DNA of 64,000 nt from Dimorphilus gyrociliatus (lineage: Eukaryota; Annelida; Polychaeta; Dinophilidae), in the NCBI GenBank assembly GCA_904063045.1, contig CAJFCJ010000006.1, positions 930,001-994,000 on the forward strand, written 5' to 3'. The translations under genes were made by a program, and so were the position numbers. The notes beneath the pieces are model-generated. The model was not told where the DNA came from, made no database searches, and saw only the letters and a list, made by a program, of their open reading frames with translations. The stretch's first letter is position 1; every line of letters begins with the position of its first letter. This document shows, piece by piece, positions 12,901 to 22,478 of this stretch.

Positions 12901-14131
12901 GTTCTTAGGAAGACTGGATCATTCTTTAACTTTTCTTCTTCATCTTCCTCCAAATCGGGATTCTGTTTCATACTATCCTCTTGTTCGTAACGTAGATTAT
13001 TATATTCGGTTATAAGTAATTTACGTTCGTCACATTCATCTCTATATTGTAGATACTGTACGGCCAATTCGTCCTGAAGTTTTTCAACTTGAGATTTCAA
13101 TTCTAATTTTTCATTGTTTATTTCCGATATTTTCTGATATAGACGGCTATTTTCCCCTTTCAAATCTCTAATTTCTATAATTTAGGTTCGAATTAATATT
13201 TTATATTATTATTTTAATATTTCAAATTAAAGATAAAAAAAACACAGCAATAAAGAATAATTAAAAGAGGAAATCAATTATTTTTCTTCATAAAAAACGA
13301 TAATAAATTACCTTGTTTCTCTTCATCTCTAATAGCCATAATTTTCTGATCGCATTGTTCTGAAACCGTAACAATCATTTGCTTCAGAGGTTCTAATTGT
13401 CTAATTACATTTCTCTGATAGCTAAGCATCATTTCATATTCATTCTTAATCGCTGACAGGAGAGGCCGATAGGTGCGAAAGTCTTCAATTAAGTATTCAA
13501 AAACTTCTCTATGTGCTTGCAATCTTAATTCACTTGGGCCTACTTCGGTAACGCCTAGAGCTTGTAATTCCTTTTTTAGATATTTTTCTAATTGTTCCAA
13601 GAATTTAGGCTTTGGAACATGAGATATTGTTTTCCCACTTGATTCATCAGTAACCTTTAATTGTTTATCTTTTGTCAAGCTAACAGCTATTGGAACTGTA
13701 CGAGAATTATTTGCATGAGCTGGCCAAGTATCTAAAGCTCCTGATTGAGTGTCGACGTAGGGCTAGGATCATTAATCAAATACATTATTCATTATTTCGT
13801 CTATATAATCGTATAAAAATATATCAATTCTATTTATACAACATATATAAACATTTCTTGTCAGATAAATTACTTTAGATATTTGATTTAGGTAACAATA
13901 TGAAACTTTTTTTTTCTACCTTCATTGTGGATGGCGGTGGAAGTTTATATTTGACATCGCTATTTCCAATTTTATACGATGTGGACTTCTTGCTGGTGGG
14001 CGAATTTGGAGAATTTTCATCTCTAAACAATCATCAAATAATATAACTTTTAAAATATAACTTTCCATCTACTTTTAAGATACATACGGTGAAACAGGAA
14101 ATAATCTAGCTACAACCATATGATCCGCCAT
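9910..14131 (-). CDS. TSNAXIP1: Translin-associated factor X-interacting protein 1 (TSNAXIP1) homologue
   Basis: Coiled-coil protein named for binding translin-associated factor X and linked to sperm and cilia in vertebrates. Ten exons join in phase: 14131-14088, 14022-13920, 13762-13312, 13174-12892, 12203-12092, 12024-11963, 11904-11352, 11282-10927, 10189-10093 and 10029-9910. They give 726 residues, close to the vertebrate length. The N-terminal domain is highly characteristic (KPKFLEQLEKYLKKELQALG, LRLQAHREVFEYLIEDF, LSAIKNEYEMMLSYQ, VTVSEQCDQKI), followed by long coiled coil and NYGDVIPRRN. The exon at 11282-10927 looks EF-hand-like (KVDSNNAGSGQLNREEI). The start codon at 14131 faces JMJD6 across 372 bases. 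The intron at 12891-12204 carries a GAAA repeat and AT-rich tracts. Confidence 0.9.
12743..12775. repeat. GAAA microsatellite
   Basis: About seven tandem GAAA units (plus-strand reading) inside the large TSNAXIP1 intron. Confidence 0.85.
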
Positions 14132-14503
14132 TATTTCAGTTTTAGAATTTCTTCTTTCTTATTAAAAAAAAACTAAATTGAAATAATTTTCGTAATCTCT
14201 CCTTTTCATTTATTTTTCCGCCATGTTAAGCTGTTGCTGTGGTAACATTAATACCGCACTAAAAATTTAGGAATTGAATTTTACAACTTGATTCTTTTTC
14301 TAGCTCTGTAATAATTTTAAATACTAGTTTAAAAAATTAAAAAAAATTACAGTTTACATAACCGGAAATCAATCCTGGCTGCCACCATATTGAAATCAAT
14401 TTCAATCCGCACGTTTATTGAAACTGTGAAATAATTGTTGGGCTATATTATTCTCTTAATAATATATAACTATAAATTGACAATAAGAAATTCCTGTTAG
14501 CGA
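14132..14503. promoter_or_regulatory. Divergent promoter region TSNAXIP1 / JMJD6
   Basis: Only 372 bases separate the start codons of TSNAXIP1 (-) and JMJD6 (+), so the promoters and 5' UTRs of both must lie here or overlap. A CGCCATGTTAAG patch at about 14219 and a GC-richer patch near 14360-14420 stand out from AT-rich surroundings. Shared regulation is inference. Confidence 0.5.
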
Positions 14504-16373
14504 ATGGAATCGGATATTCTATCAGTAGCTGATTCTCGAATTGCTGACGCTAAAGCAAAGGCTAGACCTGGTTTGTTTCCCTTCGTTCTAGAATATTCTA
14601 AAAATACTTTCTCTTTATATTACTCTTAGAATTACAATGCTTCTCCATAGGCAAGTGTAGAATAAGATTTTATATCATTCAATTAACGCTTCAAACAGCC
14701 ATTATCTTTTTTCTAAATTCGACAAATTATTATTCAATCCATATTATTTTTATTGAATAACATAATTTAGAGCTAATTATTGACTTAATATGCCTTCTGC
14801 AGATGTTTATCTTCAATAATCAATGATGAATTGAACCACTTGTACATTAAATTCAATATTACTTTTTATTATTCCTCTTTGCATAGAAAGAAGCTTTTGT
14901 AATTTCAGTTTTTTTTCTAAAAGAAATAAATTTTGTGTGATCTGTGATAAATTAACTTCATCTTTTCTTACGACAAACAGAGTTACAAGGTGACGAAGGT
15001 TGGACAAAGTGTAATTATTATGAAAAGTTTGATTTATCATGGGAGCATATCGATGACACTCTGGAACGAGTAGATGCCAGAGTAGTTTCGGAAGAAGAGT
15101 TTATTGAACGATTCGAGAAACCTTATAAACCAGTAGTTGTAAGCCATGGACAAGATGGCTGGATGGCAGCTGAAAAGTGGACCTACCCTGTAATTATCTA
15201 AAACATAAAATATATATCATGACAAATTATAATTTTTTTCCAGCGACTGGCAAAGAAATATAGAAATCAAAAGTTTAAGTGCGGCGAGGACGATGATGGA
15301 TATTCAGTTAAATTGAAAATGAAATACTTTGTTAAATATGCAGCTGATCAGAAAGATGATAGTCCATTATACATTTTTGATAGCAGCTTTGGAGAGGTAC
15401 TGCAAATATAAAACTATTTCTATATGCATACAGTATTTCTCTGTTATAGCATTCGAAAAAGAGAAAAATATTAGAAGATTATCAAATACCGAAGTATTTC
15501 AAAGATGATTTGTTTAAGTATGCCGGTGAAGCCAAAAGACCACCTTATAAATGGTTTGTAATGGGTCCTGCTCGATCGGGAACTGGAATACACATAGATC
15601 CTTTAGGAACAAGCGCATGGAACGCTCTTGTTAAGGGTCACAAACGGTTTGTCTCCTCTGAATATTTCCTCATCAAATAATTTGAATGTCGAATAACTTT
15701 TTTGTAGATGGTGCCTTTTTCCTACAAACACACCTAAGAAACTGTTGAAAGTGGCTTCCGGAGTTGGGGGTAAACAAAGAGACGAAGCTATAACATGGTT
15801 TCAGCATGTTTATCCTCTAACTCAAATGCCTGAGTGGCCTGCTGAATTTAAACCTATCGAAGTAATTCAGAAACCTGGAGAAACCATGTTTGTTCCTGGC
15901 GGATGGTGGCACGTTGTTTTGAATCTCGATGAGACAGTGGCAGTAACTCAAAACTTTTGTAGTGTAACGTCTTTCCCTGTAATATGGCATAAAACTCTTC
16001 GAGGACGTCCAAAATTAAGCAAACGATGGTATGAAGCCTTGAAAAGGTTTAAACCCCACTTGATACCGATTGCTGATGCAGTCGATTTGTCCAAAAAGAC
16101 GCATGTCGTTAGCGACTCTTCGTCATCGAGTGATAGCAGTTCGTCAAGCTCGGATGCGGAGAGCATAGACTCTGATAGCGATTCGTCGGTTGGTAGTGCC
16201 GTGGGGATAGCACCATCACCGAACTCTTCATTGAGGCCCGCGGCTAAGAGAAGGTAGATGAGAGATATTTTTTATTCAATTGTTTGAAATTTTCAATTTA
16301 TAGAAAGAAAGGCCCGGAAAGGTGCAAAAGTCCATCCGGATGTTCATGCAACTCAGACAAAGTTACAAACTAA
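14504..16373 (+). CDS. JMJD6: JMJD6 JmjC-domain dioxygenase (lysyl hydroxylase)
   Basis: Fe(II)/2-oxoglutarate-dependent nuclear enzyme that hydroxylates lysines of splicing factors. Six exons, 14504-14570, 14981-15189, 15244-15396, 15450-15646, 15708-16253 and 16304-16373, give 413 residues against about 403 in human. Iron ligands are visible as H191-x-D193 in [10 protein letters not shown] and H277 in [12 protein letters not shown], offset by four from the human positions, and the core RFVMG/WFVMGP and HKRWCLFPT blocks are conserved. The C-terminal tail has the poly-Ser/Asp stretch typical of the family, followed by basic residues (AAKRRKK, a likely nuclear signal). The first intron (410 bases) is the longest. 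A poly(A) signal AATAAA is at 16471-16476. Confidence 0.96.
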
Positions 16374-16802
16374 TGAGAGAGTACTCGGGGAGGAAGACTG
16401 AACAAACATTACTTTCTTAAATGGTCTCCGAGAATGAAATTGTACACGTCAAACCAGAGTAACCTAATTGAATAAAAAGTCTATTTCGTTCATCTTTTTA
16501 TCCGTTGATCCTATGGCATTTTAAAAATTTTTTTTGCTGTCTAAGTGTTCTAGCATATTACGTATTGTTTTTATAACATAATCATCTAGATGTCACTAGT
16601 CCCGCTTAATATTGCTCTAGATATTACATATTGAATATGTCAAAAAAACAAATTGTTTGAGGTAATACTTCTCATTTTAGTTCATAAAAATGGCGGCTTT
16701 GGTTGCCTCCCTATAATATAAGTAATAAACGATATTTTCTGTGGAAGCAATTTAATATTTCAAAACTCAAGATTCTGCTGTCGCTCTATAAAGTAGTAAG
16801 CA
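16374..16802. other. Intergenic region JMJD6 to PRXL2B
   Basis: Head-to-tail spacing of 429 bases holding the JMJD6 3' UTR with AATAAA at 16471-16476 and the promoter/5' UTR of the next gene. No other coding frame. Confidence 0.55.
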
Positions 16803-17617
16803 ATGGCCCTGGAAGTATTGGGCAAAAGACTCCTTACAAGGGCCACAACTAACGAGGTAGTCTTTTAAATTATGTTACTTTAACTCCTATATTATCATTT
16901 ATGCTCTCTAAGACCGTCGAAATGAAGGAGCTTTGGTCTAACAGGAACGCTGTTATTTACTTCTTAAGACGATTCGGATGACAAATATGTAGGCTTTATG
17001 CTAAACAGGTTCGCCTAAATATATGAAGGACGGACAGATCTATTAAATTAGGTATAAAATATTAAACGTTTCAGCTATCTGAGATTGCAGAGCTACTTAG
17101 ACGACATAATACTGTTATCGTTGTTATTGGCGTAATGGAAGACGCTGGCAGCTTTCAAAGTTTTATGGATGGTAATTACCTAGACGGAGGTAAACGCTTT
17201 CGAAGAGAATTTTTTCCATCTCATTATATTGTAATTAGCATTCTCTTTACAGAGGTTTACACAGGCGATGAACAATTGTATCAGGACATAGGCTTTAAGC
17301 CATATTCATGCTGTGGACTTTGCTGTCTAGCGTGTACGTGTTGTTGTAGATCTGCCGTTCGTTCACAAATGAAGGGAATTCGAGACAATAAAATAGATGG
17401 TGATTTAGTTGGAAATCCTTTCAGGAATGGAGGAACTCTTATTATAAAAGATAACCAATTACTTTTAAGCCACATTCAGGAAACAGCGGACGACCACGTT
17501 GAAGTTATCCAAATTGTAAACATACTTGGTCTCACCCTGGATCAGTCTCTAAAAATAGTTACTAAGCAACCGAGGACAGTTTGTAATGACGAAGTTTGTC
17601 GGATTAGAAGAGATTAA
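16803..17617 (+). CDS. PRXL2B: PRXL2B/SelU-type peroxiredoxin-like selenoprotein (in-frame TGA = Sec)
   Basis: Thioredoxin-fold, peroxiredoxin-like protein; the vertebrate PRXL2B is a prostamide/prostaglandin F synthase. Four exons, 16803-16856, 16913-17008, 17075-17189 and 17253-17617, give 209 residues. Reading is continuous except for one TGA at 16979-16981. This codon sits exactly where the family has its redox Cys: LRRFG-[TGA]-QICR, against LRRFGC-x-x-C in Cys forms, making a U41-x-x-C44 motif. Everything after the TGA keeps the family pattern (GFKPYS, GDL, NGGTLIIK, ILGL), so a pseudogene is unlikely. The 3' UTR carries a SECIS-like hairpin (17671-17730) before the poly(A) signal at 17846-17851. 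An unusual Cys-rich run (CCGLCCLACTCCC) lies in the middle. Assignment to PRXL2B rather than PRXL2A or PRXL2C rests on the LRRFG block and length. Confidence 0.88.
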
Positions 17618-17670
17618 TTTTCATAGTATCTCCTTCGGCAGGAAGATTTTTAAAGAGATTAGCATCTACG

Positions 17671-17730
17671 TATCGATGATGAAAAATAGTTAAATCCTTT
17701 TAAGGAATCTATTTTTTTGATGTTTAACGT
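17671..17730 (+). promoter_or_regulatory. SECIS-like element in the PRXL2B 3' UTR
   Basis: The stem AAAAATAG (17682-17689) pairs perfectly with CTATTTTT (17709-17716). The 5' side is preceded by ATGA (17676-17679, overlapping a second ATGA at 17679-17682) and the 3' side is followed by TGAT (17718-17721), the two halves of a SECIS non-Watson-Crick core. Above the stem an unpaired TTAAA (17690-17694) supplies the conserved As, then a mini-stem TCCTT/AAGGA closes a short loop, as in form-II SECIS elements. It starts about 55 bases after the stop codon. Confidence 0.75.
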
Positions 17731-20384
17731 ATTTTGGCTTATCTCTTAAAAATCTTTATATGATTTATAGTATTTCTGTTAAAAATCAAAAATTTCTCTT
17801 TATCGTAAGGTAACTTCTTTCTAAAACATTGTTTTTGATTAAACAAATAAAAAAGAAATTAGCATAAAACTATTAGAAGTACTGTATTAAAATTCTACTA
17901 TTTCTAAAAATTCTTAAACATCAAACGGTGCTTTAATGCTGCATAAGTATAGACGAAGCACTTTCATAAGCTTGTAATTAATTGAATAACACCGCAGATT
18001 TTGCGTACGGCAGCAATAAAAAAAATTCAAAACAAAAGCCACCGTTATAACTCAGACAACTGCTTTGAAGCTTTCTTTTTTTAACATTTTTAGCCTGTTT
18101 TTTAATTAGAAAAAAAACGCCGGAAACGTACACACTCAAACGGGTTTATATCTTGCTCTACAGAGGAGAACGCGTGTATTTCTTTCTCTGTACCTAAATC
18201 GTTTTTGACAATAATAACGTAATCTTTTTCAATCTTTAATATACTATACAATGGAAAAAGAGAACAACGAGTAACATTGCTATTTTTTTATCATCTCTTC
18301 TTCTTACCCCTCCTCCTCCTCCTCCTCCTCCTCCTCCTCCTCCCCCACCTCCCCCTCCTCCTTCTACCGTCACTCCCATTTTTTTGCTGAATTAATTATA
18401 TGGCTAGTGAAAAATATTACCAATCTTTTCCGTTTTTTACAAATTCTACTTGAAAAACTTTATCAATTATCAGTAAATGATTTTCGATCGATTACACACA
18501 AGCAATCCTTATTTAGTAATTGATACTTTAATAAAAGGTTTGTTATTAACAATATGAATAAGACATTAGAAATATAGAATATACAGAATAAATGAGTCTG
18601 AAAATTCTTTAATATTTTTCTCTTTTCTTAAAAGAAAAGCTTTTGAATTTTCTCTTTCTGTTCCACTTTTTAATATCATCTTTGCCAAAAATAGAATACA
18701 ATATACAAAGTTATTAGTAGGCAAACAATGTCAGCTAAAATCTTGGGTTTTTCTTTTAATAAATATCTTTACTATTTAAAGCCTCTTTACCGACTTTTGT
18801 ATCTGCAGTTATTAAAAATACAGATGGGAGATGAGAGGAAATTTCCAGATTTAACTATCTTATATGTCTCTAAAAAGGGCTGTTTTTTTTGTAGGCAATT
18901 TTGTATAAGTCTATAAATCTATGGTAAGATTTCTTGAAAATTTCTAAGGATTTCTGTTTAGAAATGGTATTTTTTTTATCTTTTAGTTACTCTGTCATAT
19001 ATTAAAACTAGTAAATACCATAAATATACTATAAAGCAGATTTGCGGTAATCTACATTTGTTAATCCATTCACCATTCTTTTAGTAGTAATATATTCAAC
19101 CAATAATTGGTCCATCCCTCGTTTCTCTGAGGTCGTTTACCATTGATCGATTGACTGTTTGTGAGTCATCATCAGTCTATACATCAATAAGAATAATATT
19201 TTTAAGGAATATACATTTTCCATACATTGTTCAGTGTATATTTGTAAAGATAGACAAGCTTTGATATTAATTATTCATATTTTCTTTTTGAAGAAATCTT
19301 CTCTTCCTTTGACTTTTATCCCTTTAAAAAAATGACGGTTCAAGATTCATTAATTCGATCTTTTTCATCTTTCATCTATCCCATATGTTTTGTGAACCAT
19401 CGAAGCTCAACGATTAAGCTAGTTAGCTTTTTAAGTCATGTTTTAGCGAAAAGAACGAGGCAAGTAGAGGCTTCATTTTATATCCACTAAAATACTACCG
19501 ATAAGTTAAAGGATCTTCCCTTCGCTCCCTCCTTCTTTATTCTCTTTCTTTGAACATTCCATTAATTGATCTCGCATCGTTTCGTGATTTTCCTTGATAA
19601 TCGAGACTCTTCTATTAATGAGTAGAGATTTAATTCTATTTCTATTATTCATTTAAACAATCATGTTTCCATACATATAGACTAATAAAATACATAGATT
19701 TTCTAACAGAAAAAGAAGAAGAAGAAGAGAATGTGTAGATTTACCTAAGAAATGAAAACGTGTAAAACCAAATAATTAATTGCATACACTCCACTTATAC
19801 ATTTTCGATAGATAGAAGAATTAGGACAGCAGTAAGCAATTAGCCCTTTAGGGGAATTTTCTTTTTTAAAACTATGACGTATGTCTTTGATTGAAACTAA
19901 CGGAAAAATTGCGTGAGCAGGTTTTTTCTTTTTTTTTTGGCATGTCTAGTAATTGACAGCTAATTTAATATTCAGTTCTTCAAAACACCGAGTAAATAAA
20001 AATAAGCAGGAAAAATTAATAAATTAATCTAACTAAATGTATTGCTAATTAGTGCGATTCTTCTCTTATTACTCATACATTACTTTGTAAGCTTAAAATG
20101 TTATATAGTCTATTCTATAAATTTATATATATATTGTTAATATGATATGTATGAATTTATTGTATGAGTTTGATATATTGAATATACTTTATTCTTTATT
20201 TCTGTGGTTTTATAGAAGGGTTTCTCAAGTTGAAATCGTTTTCGATTAAATTTTCTAGTGGGGTAACAAATGGCAAGTCATTAGTAAGCGAATAATTTAA
20301 TTAAATTCTCATACGGAAGGGGCTTTAATTACAATTTAACAGTAAGGTGAAGTTCAATGAATCAGTATGCTTAAAATTCTAAAC
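17731..20384. other. Gene-poor AT-rich interval
   Basis: About 2.6 kb with no gene I can support. It holds the PRXL2B poly(A) signal (17846-17851), a pyrimidine-rich TCC repeat, an apparent random frame of 62 codons at 18728-18916, and AT-rich tracts. In such a compact genome a stretch of this size could hold distal regulatory DNA or a non-coding RNA, but nothing specific is visible. Confidence 0.5.
18308..18366. repeat. TCC trinucleotide repeat with C-rich extension
   Basis: About eleven tandem TCC units followed by a mixed CCCCCACCTCCCCC tract. A strand-asymmetric polypyrimidine block in an otherwise AT-rich interval. Confidence 0.85.
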
Positions 20385-22305
20385 ATGGGTAGTACAAATT
20401 GCAGTGAAAAAGAACTATTTCCTGCTATACACAGCAAAAATAATAAGGTACGGCATTCCTGACTCATATTGTTTTATCAGCAATATTGTGAAATTCAATG
20501 CAAAAGGGCACCCGCCATGTTTATGTCATGGTGATATTATTCATTGTACCCCGTCTCCACAGTATATAGATATATGTATATAAGATATATATATATTTAT
20601 TCATTTTAGCTGAATTTATCATATAATTTAGCCGGCTTTAAGCATATGTCGAAGCAGTCTTCGAGTGGGCACCAGCGAACTGAGACTGATACATTTTCGG
20701 TATAAATTGATTTGCCACTACTTATTTAAGTGTTAGATTAGTTTCATAGATAATTTTCACTCTAAATATTTTGCTTAATGTCAATCTTTGATTAACATAA
20801 TTAAATTAGCTGAGAAAATGTTTCATAGTTATTATTTCATATCAATTTTATGAGGAATGCACTCTTTCTTTGTTGTACTCTTTGTTTTCTTCTGAGAACC
20901 AGTCTGCGATCTTGAATTTCGTTGTTTCCTTGAAATAGATTAATAATTTTTAATACTATTTCTTCGTTTCTATTGCAAGAGATGACATCTTCTTTACTTT
21001 ATTAACAGACTTAATGGATTTGTTCACAGAGCTTGACTAAATTTTCTGTCCCCATCAAAAAACACGTTTTTTTTTCGTTTTGCACTCAAAAGTATGGTTC
21101 GTAAGAAACGCAGGATTTCTGCTCTAGAATAAACACGCCCTTATTTTACACTTTGCTTTCTCAAAACAGCAACAAGTTGAATTACAACCTCTTAGAACAG
21201 GAGTTGATACCGTTGTTAGATATCAACAAGACAACAGAAATTCAATGGGAGACAGTAAGAAATGTCTAATCTTAACAGTGTCCGTCCTAGTGGCAATTGG
21301 ATCCATTCTAATTTTGATACTTGTCCCACTAAGCTTTTCCGGAGTTGAATATTACGAGGTGACTAATTTTTACCAATTTTTCTATTACTATTCGAAATCC
21401 TATATGTTTGACATTTTGTATTTACGCAGTTCGCTTTCAAAAAGAGAAAGTCCACGGGATCTATCTACAGAGAGAAAGCATACGATGTTGGAAAGTATCA
21501 TTTAGGTCCAGATTTTTCTTTTCTAAAATTCCCGGCTTATGCACAACACGAATCGCTTCATGTAACAATATTCGATTCTGGAAAAACCGAAATTACAATC
21601 CAAGCAAGGTTTCAATATTTCCTTAGAAAGGACTTATTAAAATATTTACATGGAAAATTCGGCATGGGATATAAGCCTATCGTAAGGAAGAATGCTATAA
21701 ATGCGCTGAAAAATACTGCAACGAATTTTGCTCTTCGTCAGTTTATTCTAGAGAGGAGTATTGTAGAAAAAGAGTTGTTTCAGCGTATCAAAACTATTCT
21801 TGGAGGAGAATGTTGTGCACCCGATTGTAAAGAAAATTGCAAGTGTATTCCCTATAAAAAATGCACGGAAGACGATTTCGGAACTTTCGTAGACGTCCGA
21901 TTTTTTCAATTGCTTAGCGTTAAGCCTCCGCCGGGGAGACAAGTTAAAAAATTATCTTCGTTAGTTTTACCAGAACAGACTGAGGTTGAAATTATAAAGC
22001 ACGACGCTAAACAAATTAGATTAGAAACTGAAAAGGAGGTGAATGAAATTGAAAATTCAGCCAATGAAATAAAAATGAACGCAACGGCCGACGCCGATTA
22101 TCTAAAAGCTAAAGCTCAAGCCGAAGCCGCCGCCATGATTGAAAAAGCTCGATATGACGGATTAAAGAAGTTTTACGATACTGTCGGATTGTCAGACGCC
22201 AAGCAGAAAATCGCTTTCGATTATTTGAGATCGGTTCAGAAAAGCGGTAACACTCGCCTCAAAGTTAATTTTGATAAGATGGTAGCCATACTCAACGATA
22301 AATAG
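20385..22305 (+). CDS. Membrane SPFH/band-7 (stomatin/prohibitin-fold) protein
   Basis: Three exons, 20385-20447, 21170-21358 and 21430-22305, give 375 residues. The first exon starts MGSTNC, a fit to an N-myristoylation signal with a neighbouring Cys for palmitoylation; an in-frame ATG lies 18 bases upstream (20367). Exon 2 encodes one strongly hydrophobic helix (about residues 53-75). The remainder looks like an SPFH domain followed by the typical Ala/Glu-rich coiled coil (ADADYLKAKAQAEAAAMIEK, about residues 310-330). A Cys cluster (CCAPDCKENCKC...KKC, residues about 211-229) interrupts the SPFH region. I cannot place it in a named subfamily. An alternative first exon (20646-20699) is possible. 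A poly(A) signal AATAAA lies at 22368-22373. Confidence 0.75.
20632..20699 (+). other. Candidate alternative first exon of the SPFH gene
   Basis: An ATG at 20646 opens 18 codons (MSKQSSSGHQRTETDTFS) ending at a GT donor (20700) in phase 0, the same phase as the first exon at 20385-20447. Either could therefore join exon 2 at 21170 and give a different N-terminus without the MGSTNC signal. Used as an internal exon from its acceptor at 20631, it would shift the frame. Confidence 0.4.
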
Positions 22306-22478
22306 AATTGACTAAAAGACATTATTGTAGTGATTATTATTAATTGTCTATACTGCTTTTCTTTTAAAATAAAAGCGTCTACCTGTCGATATAAGTGCCT
22401 AGAATCGATGATATTTGCCGCTCAATGCTCTCAAGAGCCCCCTAGCGGTTCTGTACTCTCTTCACTTTCGCATCTAAT

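Noticed and set aside
16979-16981. TGA in the PRXL2B-type gene read as a nonsense mutation (pseudogene)
   Set aside because: It is the only disruption, falls exactly on the redox Cys codon, all splice sites are intact and a SECIS-like hairpin follows.
18728-18916. 62-codon plus-strand frame in the gene-poor interval
   Set aside because: AT-rich composition, no domain, no splice context; consistent with chance.
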